Below, in pieces: positions 9,219-20,087 of a stretch of DNA of 64,000 nt. The stretch is from Mycolicibacterium gilvum. Its GTDB lineage: Bacteria > Actinomycetota > Actinomycetes > Mycobacteriales > Mycobacteriaceae. The position numbers were made by a program, and so were the translations under genes. Below the pieces are notes generated by a model. That model worked only from the letters and a program-made list of their open reading frames with translations. It did not search any database and was not told where the DNA came from. Position 1 is the stretch's first letter. Every line of letters begins with the position of its first letter. Location of the stretch: contig NZ_UGQM01000001.1 in NCBI RefSeq assembly GCF_900454025.1, forward strand, positions 3,844,001 to 3,908,000, read 5' to 3'.

Positions 9219-9401
9219 TTGAGCAATAACATTTTTGACGGCCTGCCGCTCTTACTGGCAGTTCCTCGAGCCGCTGCGATTCTGGGCATCAGCCGCGCGG
9301 CAGCGTACCGGCTCGCTGCCGCGGGTGAACTGCCGGTGCGCCGACTTGGCGGCCGCGTATACGTGGTCACCGCAGAGCTAGAACAGTTGATTGCGTCGTA
9401 A
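9219..9401 (+). CDS. xis: Excisionase (helix_turn_helix_17 / MerR-like Xis)
   Basis: A 60-residue protein with the excisionase-type winged HTH: LLAVPRAAAILGISRAAAYRLAAAGELPVRRLGGRVYVV. Such proteins bend attachment-site DNA and steer the integrase toward excision. TTG 9219 is preferred because AGGAGGTGA ends 5 nt before it. A GTG at 9210 lies inside that ribosome-binding site and is less likely. The gene is followed by the integrase, as in many actinobacterial integrative elements. Confidence 0.8.
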   Translation: MSNNIFDGLPLLLAVPRAAAILGISRAAAYRLAAAGELPVRRLGGRVYVVTAELEQLIAS

Positions 9402-9557
9402 GCGGTCGCGCCCTGAATACAGTGTTCGCGACCGGTCCATTACGCCTAGACTCATCGTTAGCTGAGGCGGATGCACTTCGTCGTGTCTACCTGTCACATA
9501 TGTGAGGCAACGTGGGATGGAAACACTGGGCACCGACGTGTCTCGGCAGGAGGGCAG

Positions 9558-10958
9558 ATGACGAACACTGACGAGGCGGGCGCCAAGCGGCCCCGTCGCG
9601 CTGAGCCAATCAGCAAACATATCGCACGAAACGGCGCGGTCAGCTACAGGTTCCAAGTCGACGTCGGCATCCGCCCCGACGGCACCCGCGACAGGCAGCG
9701 GTTCACCTTTCCCACGCTCGCGGAAGCGCGCCGCGAATACCGGAGAATCACCACCGAGGTTGCAGCGGGGGCATTCGTCAGACGCGATTCCACGACTGTC
9801 GCGGAGTACCTGAGCCGGTGGCTCGACAGCAGACGCGACGTGCGCCCCAACACCCTCACTGGATACCGGCATTCCTTGAAGCCCGTCATCGAGGCGCTTG
9901 GCGGCATCGGTCTCCAGCACGTGCGCACCGCTGACATCGACGCCCTGGTGACTGTGCGGTTGAGCGGCACACCGATCAGACAGCGCGATAAGAGAGGCCG
10001 TCGCGCAGCTGAAGTGCTCATTTTCTTAAGGGAACGAGCCGAAGGGGCGCAGTACAACGAGATTTTGGCCGCCCTCGGCGAACCGGGTATCAAGTCCCTC
10101 GATCGGCTAGTCGCCTCGGGTGGCGTGGTGCGGATAGGCCGTGGGCGCTACGTCGCCGTCGAACCACGCGACCCACAGCGCCCCCGGGTTCCCGGCAGCG
10201 TTAGTCCGCGGACTGTGGTCACCATGCTCGTCGTGCTCTCGTCCGCACTTGATGACGCGATGCGAGAAGGTCTGGTGTCGCGGAATGTGGCGCGTATGGT
10301 TAAGCGCCCAACGGTCGAACATCATGAGATGCGAAGCTGGACCCCTGAACAGGCCAGCCAGTTTCGGCATCACGTGCGCGACGACCGTCTGAATGCCTGC
10401 TGGTTGTTGACTCTCGCCGGACTTCGCCGCTCGGAAATACTCGGGCTGAGATGGTCTGACGTCGATTTCGATGCCGGCACCGTGTCCGTCGCTCAGGGTC
10501 GTGTGGTGGTCGAAGGCAGGGGGACAGTCACCGGCGATCCGAAGTCCAAGCGCTCGCGCCGGGCGCTCCCGATGCCAGTCGACGTCCTCACGGCGCTTCG
10601 GACCTTCCGGCTTCGCCAAGCCCAAGAACGCCTCGCAATTGGATCGCAGTATCCCGACACCGGACTCGTTGCCGTCAACGCAGCCGGCTCCCCTATCCGG
10701 CCGGAAACATACTCATCCCAGTTCGCTCAGCACGCGAAAGACGCTGGCGTGCCTTTCATTCGACTGCACGATGTGCGACACACCGCCGCCACTATGCTGC
10801 TCGACAGCGGCACCACACCGTCTGCGACGGCGAAGTGGCTTGGCCATGATCCGGCGATCACGCTGCGGGTGTATGGGCACGTTTATGACGATGCTCTCGC
10901 CGCGGCGGGTGATGCCCTGATGGGGCGGTCGCGCATTACCGGAGAACAGAAACGTTAA
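9558..10958 (+). CDS. int: Tyrosine recombinase (integrase) of the tRNA-Val element
   Basis: A 466-residue site-specific recombinase that should integrate and excise the element. It has an N-terminal arm-binding domain, a core-binding SAM-like domain (TTVAEYLSRWLDSRRDVRPNTLTGYR) and a C-terminal catalytic domain. Catalytic residues are R in AGLRRSEILGL (about 291), H and R in HDVRHTAA (about 404-407), the H of WLGHD (about 430) and nucleophile Y in LRVYGH (about 438). Unusually, about 60 extra residues (about 142-203, containing EILAALGEPGIKSLDRL and VVRIGRGRYVAV) interrupt the core-binding domain and look like a small winged helix. ATG 9558 is chosen because AGGAGGGCAG lies just upstream; an earlier ATG at 9471 lacks a ribosome-binding site. 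Confidence 0.92.
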   Translation: MTNTDEAGAKRPRRAEPISKHIARNGAVSYRFQVDVGIRPDGTRDRQRFTFPTLAEARREYRRITTEVAAGAFVRRDSTTVAEYLSRWLDSRRDVRPNTLTGYRHSLKPVIEALGGIGLQHVRTADIDALVTVRLSGTPIRQRDKRGRRAAEVLIFLRERAEGAQYNEILAALGEPGIKSLDRLVASGGVVRIGRGRYVAVEPRDPQRPRVPGSVSPRTVVTMLVVLSSALDDAMREGLVSRNVARMVKRPTVEHHEMRSWTPEQASQFRHHVRDDRLNACWLLTLAGLRRSEILGLRWSDVDFDAGTVSVAQGRVVVEGRGTVTGDPKSKRSRRALPMPVDVLTALRTFRLRQAQERLAIGSQYPDTGLVAVNAAGSPIRPETYSSQFAQHAKDAGVPFIRLHDVRHTAATMLLDSGTTPSATAKWLGHDPAITLRVYGHVYDDALAAAGDALMGRSRITGEQKR

Positions 10959-11010
10959 TCTCCCGTGGTCGGGTGGTGGCCCGCGCTACGCGCCAGCGTT
11001 AACGCGCGCC

Positions 11011-11145
11011 TCAACGGCAGTTGATCAGTCGGCGGCGGCGTTCTGCGATGCGCTCAGGATTCAGGTCCGCGTCACGCTCGGCGGCGGCTTCTTCCCAGGC
11101 GCGACGCATTTCAGCGTCGCGGCACTCCACGGTGTTCGCCCTCAC
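11011..11145 (-). CDS. Small hypothetical protein, 44 residues
   Basis: A short minus-strand frame beginning at GTG 11145 with GGGAGGGG just upstream. It encodes a strongly charged helix (MRRAWEEAAAERDADL, then NPERIAERRRRLINCR at the C-terminus). Codon use matches the region, and the amphipathic helical composition argues for a real peptide. It lies between the integrase and the tRNA attachment site, opposite the integrase in direction. I do not recognise a family. Confidence 0.45.
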   Translation of the reverse strand: MRANTVECRDAEMRRAWEEAAAERDADLNPERIAERRRRLINCR

Positions 11146-11279
11146 TCACCCCTCCCGGAAGACGCGACCGCCCCCACTTCGGGGGGCATCTCCCACCGAG
11201 TCGCTGCGCCCAAGTAGCCGGCGCCATGCGCTAAGCGTTGGGACGAGCCACCACCTCGTTGGCTCACTCGTTCGATATC

Positions 11280-11301
11280 TCTTGGCACACTCTTGGCACA
11301 C
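11280..11301. repeat. Tandem 11-bp direct repeat, probable integrase arm sites
   Basis: TCTTGGCACAC is present twice, head to tail (11280-11290 and 11291-11301), between the integrase gene and the 3' end of tRNA-Val. Tyrosine integrases of tRNA-targeting elements bind short direct repeats (arm-type sites) near the core site. The position fits, about 60 bp from the tRNA end. The binding role is inferred. Confidence 0.55.
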
Positions 11302-11359
11302 CGGGGGTTCTGAAATTGGCTCAAATTCATGACTTTAGGCCTTTGAGCTGCAATAACTT

Positions 11360-11434
11360 TGGTGGGCGCGGACGGTATCGAACCGCCGACCGCTGGTGTG
11401 TAAAACCAGAGCTCTACCACTGAGCTACGCGCCC
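11360..11434 (-). tRNA. tRNA-Val (anticodon UAC)
   Basis: Reading leftward from 11434, the cloverleaf is complete: acceptor stem GGGCGCG/CGCGCCC, D stem GCTC/GAGC, anticodon stem CTGGT/ACCAG with loop TTTACAC (anticodon TAC), T arm with TTCGATA, and an encoded CCA at 11362-11360. The 3' end faces the integrase and the mobile element, so the tRNA 3' part is the presumed attachment site and the element supplies sequence that keeps the tRNA intact. Confidence 0.95.
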
Positions 11435-11480
11435 GATCCCGGGCAGGCTACACGGATTCGCCGCGCAACTGGAAATCGGT

Positions 11481-11942
11481 TCAGCCTCTGAGCGCCGCCA
11501 GCGCCCGCGTCCACGCCGCCTGGTCGCGGGCCTCCCCCGGTTCGTTGCACTCGGCGAACCGGATGAGTCCGGAGCGGTCGACGACGAAGGTGCCACGGTT
11601 GGAGAAGCCGGACGCGTCGTTGAAGACGCCGTAGGCCTGGCTGACCGCGCCGTGCGGCCAGAAGTCCGACAGCACGGGAAACGAATACCCCCGCTCCTTC
11701 GCCCACACCTTGTGGACGGGTGACGGACCCACCGACACCGTCAGGGTCGCGGTCTCGTCGTTGACGAAATCCGCGATGTGGTCGCGGATCTCGTCGAGTT
11801 CGCGCTGACAGATGCCGGTGAACGCCAGCGGGAAGAACACCAGCACGACGTCTTTGGCGCCACGGAAATCCGTGAGCGACACCGCTTGCTTGTTCTGGTC
11901 CTTCAGCGTGAAGTCCGGCGCAGTCGAGCCGACGGAGAGCAC
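11481..11942 (-). CDS. ahpE: AhpE-type 1-Cys peroxiredoxin
   Basis: The 153-residue protein reduces hydroperoxides and peroxynitrite through a peroxidatic cysteine. The AhpC/TSA fold is complete, with the active-site motif PLAFTGIC (Cys about 45), an upstream P-D-F-T-L segment near the N-terminus, and a distal arginine in the GTFVVDRSGLIRF strand. It matches M. tuberculosis Rv2238c (AhpE) in length and neighbours. The GTG start at 11942 overlaps the stop of the upstream DUF3052 gene by one base (TAGTG), so the two genes are translationally coupled. Confidence 0.93.
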   Translation of the reverse strand: MLSVGSTAPDFTLKDQNKQAVSLTDFRGAKDVVLVFFPLAFTGICQRELDEIRDHIADFVNDETATLTVSVGPSPVHKVWAKERGYSFPVLSDFWPHGAVSQAYGVFNDASGFSNRGTFVVDRSGLIRFAECNEPGEARDQAAWTRALAALRG

Positions 11943-12370
11943 TACCGCTGCTTCGTGACGGCCTTGGCCTTCGGCTGCACCAGACGACTCGCGATCCAGT
12001 CACCGAGATTCGCCGACGACGTCTGCATCAGCCCCGCCGTCGGCGCGGACTCCGCGATCTCGGCGGGCTGCACGTGGCCTGGCTTGCCGGTCTTCGGGGT
12101 GACGACCCAGATGACTCCGTCTTCGGCAAGAGGGGTGATGGCGTCCATCAACGTGTCGACGAGGTCACCGTCGCCGTCGCGCCACCAGAGCAGCACAACA
12201 TCGACGACCTCGTCGGCATCTTCGTCGAGCAGGTCACCGCCGCTCTCGTCCTCGATGTCGGCCCGGATGTCGTCGTCGGTGTCCTCGTCCCAGCCCAACT
12301 CCTGCACAACCTGATCTTTTTGGATGCCCAGCTTGCGGGCGTAGTTCGGGGGGTCACCCGCCGACACCAC
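11942..12370 (-). CDS. DUF3052-domain protein (Rv2239c-like)
   Basis: An acidic cytosolic protein of unknown function, about 142 residues, containing the DUF3052 core (YARKLGIQKDQVVQELGWDE, then VDVVLLWWRDGDGDL). GTG 12370 is chosen because AAGGAGGA lies 7 nt upstream. A start at 12418 would add 16 residues (158 in total) but lacks such a site. The gene lies directly upstream of ahpE in the same operon, an arrangement shared with M. tuberculosis, which suggests a link to redox or stress physiology. No biochemical role is known to me. Confidence 0.85.
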   Translation of the reverse strand: MVSAGDPPNYARKLGIQKDQVVQELGWDEDTDDDIRADIEDESGGDLLDEDADEVVDVVLLWWRDGDGDLVDTLMDAITPLAEDGVIWVVTPKTGKPGHVQPAEIAESAPTAGLMQTSSANLGDWIASRLVQPKAKAVTKQR

Positions 12371-12477
12371 GGTCAGTCCTCCTTCAGCCGACTCGGCGCG
12401 CGTGTGCGCCAGGTACATGTTCTTCAGCCCCTATCGTCGCATGCCGGGGGCCGACAGCAAGCCATCTAGCGGCAGGT

Positions 12478-13056
12478 TCATCGATATGCCGCATCGCAGC
12501 GGTCCAGCGCGGTGGTCTTCGCGCGGTTGAGCACCTCGATCGCGGCGTTGAAAGCGTCGATGCCGTAGTTGCCGGCGATGGCCGTCGCCACCCCGCGCGC
12601 CGCGTCCACCCATCCGTTGAGCGCGTCGCGTAACTCCGAGGTCAGAGGGTCGGAGAGGCTTCCCGCAACGAGATCGGCGCTGTGATTGAGGGCGTCCACA
12701 GCCGGACCCGCGGTGCGTTCGACGTCGGCGGGGCTGTTGTTCATCGCGTCCACGTAGTTGTTCACCGAGCCGACCGCCTCGGCGCTGCTGGAACTCATCG
12801 CCTCGCACGACGTCCGCACCGCCTCCACCGTCAGCGACGCCTGACGTTCGGCCTCCCTGGCGCTGGAACTCGCGGCGGCCTCCTCACTCGACGCCGTGAC
12901 CGAGGCCCGGTACAGCGGCGCCTCTCCGTCGGCCACCGCCGCGTCTCCGTCGGTGACGTTCGTACACCCGACGACGACCATCGCCAGAACCGCGGATGCG
13001 CCGGTCACGAGGCCCGCGAGCCGCACCCGGGGGGCGGTCAGCCAGCCGTTGCGCAC
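12478..13056 (-). CDS. Probable lipoprotein (Rv2240c-like)
   Basis: A 192-residue exported protein. The N-terminus has positive residues, a hydrophobic stretch (VTGASAVLAMVVVGC) and a lipobox with Cys at about 31. The rest is hydrophilic, rich in Ala, Ser and Glu, and predicted helical, with two further cysteines (in RTSCEAM and LDRCDAA) that could pair. It is divergent from aceE. Position and size recall Rv2240c, a conserved protein of unknown function. No catalytic motif is seen. Confidence 0.75.
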   Translation of the reverse strand: MRNGWLTAPRVRLAGLVTGASAVLAMVVVGCTNVTDGDAAVADGEAPLYRASVTASSEEAAASSSAREAERQASLTVEAVRTSCEAMSSSSAEAVGSVNNYVDAMNNSPADVERTAGPAVDALNHSADLVAGSLSDPLTSELRDALNGWVDAARGVATAIAGNYGIDAFNAAIEVLNRAKTTALDRCDAAYR

Positions 13057-13242
13057 AGCCTGCAGAGGTTACCGGGCACCTGCCGTTTCCGAGCGGCGTT
13101 CACACCGGTTGCGCGCTCCGCCCCACCCGCTGGTGCGGATGCGGCAGGATGAGAGAAGGATGGAACAGCGCATGCCGACGGCAACGTCACCAACGGGACC
13201 CGACGTGTGCGTGCTTGTTCACCGCCTAACAAGGAGCGGAAA

Positions 13243-16032
<2,790 letters not shown>

Positions 16033-16050
16033 CGCTTGGAGGTTTCCCCC

Positions 16051-16069
16051 AAAACCTGGCGTAGGTTTT
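16051..16069. promoter_or_regulatory. Inverted repeat over the mabR promoter (operator candidate)
   Basis: AAAACCT (16051-16057), spacer GGCGT, AGGTTTT (16063-16069): a perfect 7-bp inverted repeat with a 5-nt spacer. The right arm overlaps the -10 element TAGGTT (16062-16067). A protein bound here would block the promoter, so autoregulation by MabR or another repressor is plausible. Confidence 0.55.
16062..16067 (+). promoter_or_regulatory. -10 element of a leaderless mabR promoter
   Basis: TAGGTT ends 6 nt before ATG 16074, so the predicted transcript starts at or next to the start codon. Confidence 0.55.
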
Positions 16070-16073
16070 AGGG

Positions 16074-17360
16074 ATGCCCGACAACAATCGGTTCGTGCCG
16101 CCGAACTCGACGGTCGAGGTGCTGGGGAGCGTCCCCGACTCGACCCTGCGCCGGCTCAAGCAGTACTCGGGCCGGCTCGCCACCGAAGCGGTGCACGCGA
16201 TGGAGGAACGGCTGCCGTTCTTCGCCGACATGGAGGCCTCACAGCGCGCCAGCGTCCAGCTGGTGGTGCAGACGGCCGTCGTCAACTTCGTCGAGTGGAT
16301 GCGCGACCCGCAGAGCGACGTGAGCTACACCGCCCAGGCGTTCGAGGTGGTTCCCCAGGATCTGCGCCGGCGCATCGCGTTGCGGCAGTCCGTCGAGATG
16401 GTCCGCACCACCATGGAGTACTTCGAAGAGGTGGTCCCGCTGCTGGCCCGTTCGGAGGAGCAGCTGACCGCCCTGACCGCGGGCATCCTGCGGTACAGCC
16501 GCGACCTGGCGTTCGCGGCCGCCAGCGCCTACGCCGATCAGGCCGAGGCCCGGGGTGCCTGGGACACCCGGATCGAGTCGAACCTCGTCGATGCGGTGGT
16601 CCGCGGCGACATCGGACCGGACCTGCAGTCGCAGGCCGCGGCCCTGAACTGGGACGCGACCGCGCCCGCGACGGTCATCGTCGGCACGCCTCGGCCCGAT
16701 CGCACCGAGTTCGTCGTCGACGACGTCCACGACGTCGTGAAACGGCACGGCCGGGCCGCACTGTCCGATGTGCACGGCACCTGGCTGGTCGCGATCGTGT
16801 CCGGGAACCTGTCGCCGACCGACAGGTTCCTCGCTGAGCTGATGAGCGTCTTCGCCGACGGTCCGGTGGTGATCGGGCCGACGGCGGCGACGCTGGGCGG
16901 AGCCCACCGCAGCGCCACCGAGGCCGTCGCGGGGATGAACTCGGTCGCTGGATGGCCGGGCGCGCCCCGTCCGGTGGCCGCTCGCGAGCTGTTACCGGAA
17001 CGCGCGCTTCTCGGTGACGTCACCGCGGCGACGGCGCTGGAGGCCGAGGTGATGAGGCCGCTCGCGGACGCCGGGCCCGCGCTGATGGACACGCTCGACG
17101 CGTACCTCGACTCGGGCGGGGCCATAGAGGCTTGCGCACGCAAATTGTTCATTCATCCAAATACCGTTCGCTACCGCCTCAAGCGAATCACCGATTTCAC
17201 CGGTCGCGATCCGACGGTTCCGCGCGACGCGTACGTGCTCCGGGTGGCCTCGTCGCTGGGCCGGCTCACACGTCAGGCGTCTCAGTCACCGCCGTTGAGC
17301 GCCCGATCCGGGCCGCGTGGCGGTGTTGCCTCGGTCACAAACCCGGGGAGTTCTCCATGA
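16074..17360 (+). CDS. mabR: MabR, PucR/CdaR-family regulator of the FAS-II operon
   Basis: A 428-residue regulator. The N-terminal part is a GGDEF-like/PucR sensory region. The C-terminal part carries the PucR HTH (ACARKLFIHPNTVRYRLKRI, followed by TDFTGRDP, about 360-390). The homologue Rv2242 (MabR) controls transcription of fabD-acpM-kasA-kasB-accD6 and responds to long-chain acyl-CoA. The gene is immediately upstream of that operon here as well. ATG 16074 is fixed by the leaderless promoter spacing. The arginine- and serine-rich last 30 residues look poorly conserved. Confidence 0.92.
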   Translation: MPDNNRFVPPNSTVEVLGSVPDSTLRRLKQYSGRLATEAVHAMEERLPFFADMEASQRASVQLVVQTAVVNFVEWMRDPQSDVSYTAQAFEVVPQDLRRRIALRQSVEMVRTTMEYFEEVVPLLARSEEQLTALTAGILRYSRDLAFAAASAYADQAEARGAWDTRIESNLVDAVVRGDIGPDLQSQAAALNWDATAPATVIVGTPRPDRTEFVVDDVHDVVKRHGRAALSDVHGTWLVAIVSGNLSPTDRFLAELMSVFADGPVVIGPTAATLGGAHRSATEAVAGMNSVAGWPGAPRPVAARELLPERALLGDVTAATALEAEVMRPLADAGPALMDTLDAYLDSGGAIEACARKLFIHPNTVRYRLKRITDFTGRDPTVPRDAYVLRVASSLGRLTRQASQSPPLSARSGPRGGVASVTNPGSSP

Positions 17361-17404
17361 TCACATGTTGCGGCGAGATCTCGATGGAGTCGCATCACAT
17401 GCGG

Positions 17405-17425
17405 ATTTGTGCACTACCTACAAAA
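17405..17425. promoter_or_regulatory. Probable MabR operator upstream of fabD
   Basis: ATTTGT (17405-17410), a 9-nt spacer, and ACAAAA (17420-17425): a 5-bp inverted repeat extended by one mismatch. It resembles the TTTTGT-N9-ACAAAA site that I recall for MabR at mycobacterial fasII promoters. An AT-rich -10-like stretch, CATAAT/TAATCT (17441-17448), lies just downstream, so the operator would sit over the -35 region of the fabD promoter. Confidence 0.65.
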
Positions 17426-17490
17426 ACATAAGACGAGGTTCATAATCTCTTACACCCCGCAAAACCGTCTTCACAATGTTTCCTTAAGAA

Positions 17491-18420
17491 GTGCCTCAGA
17501 CGACTGTGCTTGCGTTCCTCGCGCCCGGACAGGGCTCGCAGACGCCCGGCATGCTCACCGAATGGTTGGAGCTGCCCGGCGCCGCCGAGCGCATCGCGTC
17601 CTGGTCGGAGATCAGCGGCCTCGATCTGGCCCGACTCGGCACCACCGCGACCGCCGAGGAGATCACCGACACCGCGGTGACCCAGCCGCTCGTGGTGGCC
17701 GCGACGCTGCTCGCCTATGAAGAGCTGAACAAGCGCGACGTGCTGACCGGTGACGAGAAGATCATCGCCGCGGGCCATTCGGTCGGTGAGATCGCCGCCT
17801 ACGCGATCGCCGGTGTCATCTCCGCCGACGACGCCGTCTCGCTCGCTGCGACCCGCGGCAAGGAGATGGCCAAGGCGTGTGCGCTGGAGCCCACCGGCAT
17901 GTCGGCCCTGCTCGGCGGGGACGAGGCCGAGGTGCTCGCCCGCCTGGAAGCGCTCGACCTCGTGCCGGCCAACCGCAACGCCGCCGGGCAGATCGTCGCC
18001 GCCGGCGCCGTCGCCGCGCTGGAGAAGCTCGCCGAGGATCCGCCGGCGCGGGCCCGGGTCCGCCCGCTGGCCACGGCCGGCGCGTTCCACACCCGCTACA
18101 TGGCTCCCGCGCTCGACGAGTACACCCGGGTCGCGGACCGGATCGATCCGCAGGAACCCGCCGTCACACTGCTGTCGAACTCCGACGGCCGTCCCGTCTC
18201 GAGCGGGGCTGACGCCCTGGCCAAGCTCGTGGCCCAGATGACCCGGCCGGTGCGCTGGGATCTGTGCACCGCCGCCATGAAGGATCTCGGCGTCACCGCC
18301 CTTGTCGAGTTCCCGCCCGCGGGAACCCTGACCGGCATCGCCAAACGTGAACTTCGGGGGACGCCGACGCACGCCGTCAAGTCTCCCGCGGACCTGGACG
18401 GGCTCCGAGGGGCCTGGTAA
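17491..18420 (+). CDS. fabD: Malonyl-CoA:AcpM transacylase
   Basis: The 309-residue FabD moves malonyl units from CoA to AcpM for FAS-II elongation of mycolate precursors. It shows the family's nucleophile elbow GHSVGE (Ser about 97), the oxyanion region LAPGQGSQ near the N-terminus, and the catalytic histidine in AGAFHTRYM. The GTG start at 17491 has only a weak ribosome-binding site; a GTG at 17506 would shorten the protein by five residues. First gene of the fabD-acpM-kasA-kasB-accD6 operon, 79 bp upstream of acpM. Confidence 0.95.
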   Translation: MPQTTVLAFLAPGQGSQTPGMLTEWLELPGAAERIASWSEISGLDLARLGTTATAEEITDTAVTQPLVVAATLLAYEELNKRDVLTGDEKIIAAGHSVGEIAAYAIAGVISADDAVSLAATRGKEMAKACALEPTGMSALLGGDEAEVLARLEALDLVPANRNAAGQIVAAGAVAALEKLAEDPPARARVRPLATAGAFHTRYMAPALDEYTRVADRIDPQEPAVTLLSNSDGRPVSSGADALAKLVAQMTRPVRWDLCTAAMKDLGVTALVEFPPAGTLTGIAKRELRGTPTHAVKSPADLDGLRGAW

Positions 18421-18498
18421 GTACTCCGACCCTCATCCAGGGCTTTACCCAGCACGATCACATCCAGTTGAAGTAACCAAGAAATAGAAGGAGCCACA

Positions 18499-18798
18499 GT
18501 GGGCGCCACTCAGGAAGAAATCATCTCGGGTCTCGCGGAGATCATCGAAGAGGTCACCGGCATCGAGCCCTCCGAGGTCACCCCGGAGAAGTCCTTCGTC
18601 GACGACCTGGACATCGACTCGCTGTCGATGGTCGAGATCGCCGTGCAGACCGAGGACAAGTACGGCGTGAAGATCCCCGACGAGGATCTCGCCGGTCTGC
18701 GCACCGTCGGTGACGTCGTCGCCTACATCCAGAAGCTCGAAGAAGAGAACCCCGAGGCCGCTGCTGCCATCCGCGCACAGATCACGGGCGACAAGTGA
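18499..18798 (+). CDS. acpM: Meromycolate extension acyl carrier protein
   Basis: A 99-residue acidic carrier protein. The phosphopantetheine attachment site is Ser about 41 in [13 protein letters not shown]. The C-terminal extension after the ACP core ([16 protein letters not shown]) is typical of mycobacterial AcpM, though shorter than the 115-residue M. tuberculosis protein. GTG 18499 is preceded by AAGGAG. Its stop overlaps the kasA start (GTGA). Confidence 0.96.
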   Translation: MGATQEEIISGLAEIIEEVTGIEPSEVTPEKSFVDDLDIDSLSMVEIAVQTEDKYGVKIPDEDLAGLRTVGDVVAYIQKLEEENPEAAAAIRAQITGDK

Positions 18799-20045
18799 CC
18801 AGACCTTCCACTGCTAACGGCGGTTTTCCTAACGTCGTCGTGACCGCCGTCACGGCGACCACCTCGATTGCACCGGATATCGAGAGCACGTGGAAGGGTC
18901 TGCTTGCGGGCGAGAGCGGCATCCGAATCCTCGAAGACGAGTTCGTCGAGAAGTGGGATCTCGCTGTCAAGATCGGTGGGCACCTCAAGGAGCCGCTCGA
19001 TCCCCTGATGAGCCGTCTGGAAATGCGACGCATGTCGTACGTCCAGCGGATGTCGAAGTACCTCGGTAACCAGTTGTGGGACAGCATCGGGCGTCCGGAG
19101 GTCGATCCCGACCGTTTCTCGGTCGTGATCGGCACCGGCCTCGGTGGCGGCGAGAAGATCGTCGAGACCTATGACGCGATGAACGAGGGCGGCCCCCGCA
19201 AGGTGTCGCCGCTGGCCGTTCAGATGATCATGCCCAACGGTGCGGCAGCGGTCGTCGGTCTGGAACTGGGCGCCCGCGCCGGGGTCATCACCCCGGTGTC
19301 GGCGTGTTCGTCGGGCTCTGAGGGCATCGCCCACGCCTGGCGCCAGATCGTCATGGGCGACGCCGACATCGCCGTCTGCGGCGGCGTCGAAGGCGGTATC
19401 GAGGCGCTGCCGATCGCGGCGTTCTCGATGATGCGCGCGATGTCGACCCGCAACGAGGATCCGGAAGGCGCGTCGCGGCCGTTCGACAAGAACCGCGACG
19501 GCTTCGTCTTCGGTGAGGCCGGCGCGCTCATGGTCATCGAGACCGAGGAGCACGCTCTGGCGCGTGGCGCCAAGCCGCTGGCCAGGCTGCTCGGCGCGGG
19601 CATCACCTCGGATGCGTTCCACATGGTGGCGCCGGCGTCCGACGGCCAGCGTGCCGGTTCCGCGATGAAGCGGGCCATGGAGACGGCCGGGCTGTCCCCC
19701 AAGGACATCGATCACGTCAACGCACACGCCACGTCGACCTCCATCGGTGACGTCGCCGAGGCCAACGCCATCCGGGTCGCCGGAGTGGAGCACGCCGCGG
19801 TGTACGCGCCGAAGTCGGCGCTGGGTCACTCCATCGGCGCCGTCGGTGCGCTGGAGTCGATCCTGACCGTGCTGGCGCTGCGTGACGGCGTCATCCCGCC
19901 GACGCTGAACTACGAGACGCCCGACCCCGAGATCGATCTCGATGTCGTTGCGGGTGAGCCTCGGTACGGCGACTACAAGTACGCGATCAACAATTCCTTC
20001 GGCTTCGGTGGTCACAATGTGGCCCTGGCCTTCGGTCGCTACTAG
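18795..20045 (+). CDS. kasA: 3-oxoacyl-ACP synthase KasA
   Basis: The 416-residue condensing enzyme extends acyl-AcpM with malonyl-AcpM in the first phase of meromycolate elongation. The thiolase-fold catalytic residues are all present: Cys about 171 in SACSSGSEG, His in NAHATSTS (about 311), Lys/His in [10 protein letters not shown] (about 340-345). The C-terminal GFGGHN motif is intact. The length equals that of M. tuberculosis KasA, a known target of thiolactomycin. The start overlaps the acpM stop, implying translational coupling. Confidence 0.97.
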   Translation: MTRPSTANGGFPNVVVTAVTATTSIAPDIESTWKGLLAGESGIRILEDEFVEKWDLAVKIGGHLKEPLDPLMSRLEMRRMSYVQRMSKYLGNQLWDSIGRPEVDPDRFSVVIGTGLGGGEKIVETYDAMNEGGPRKVSPLAVQMIMPNGAAAVVGLELGARAGVITPVSACSSGSEGIAHAWRQIVMGDADIAVCGGVEGGIEALPIAAFSMMRAMSTRNEDPEGASRPFDKNRDGFVFGEAGALMVIETEEHALARGAKPLARLLGAGITSDAFHMVAPASDGQRAGSAMKRAMETAGLSPKDIDHVNAHATSTSIGDVAEANAIRVAGVEHAAVYAPKSALGHSIGAVGALESILTVLALRDGVIPPTLNYETPDPEIDLDVVAGEPRYGDYKYAINNSFGFGGHNVALAFGRY

Positions 20046-20087
20046 ATCCGTCGCCCCCGGGCCCAGAGAAAGGACGCGCGGCTGAGT

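Noticed and set aside
1..11000. Search for the second attachment site of the tRNA-Val element
   Set aside because: I found no copy of the tRNA 3' segment by eye, so no left boundary is claimed.
11142..11420. Open frame across the tRNA-Val gene
   Set aside because: Overlaps a complete tRNA and has no ribosome-binding site or family.
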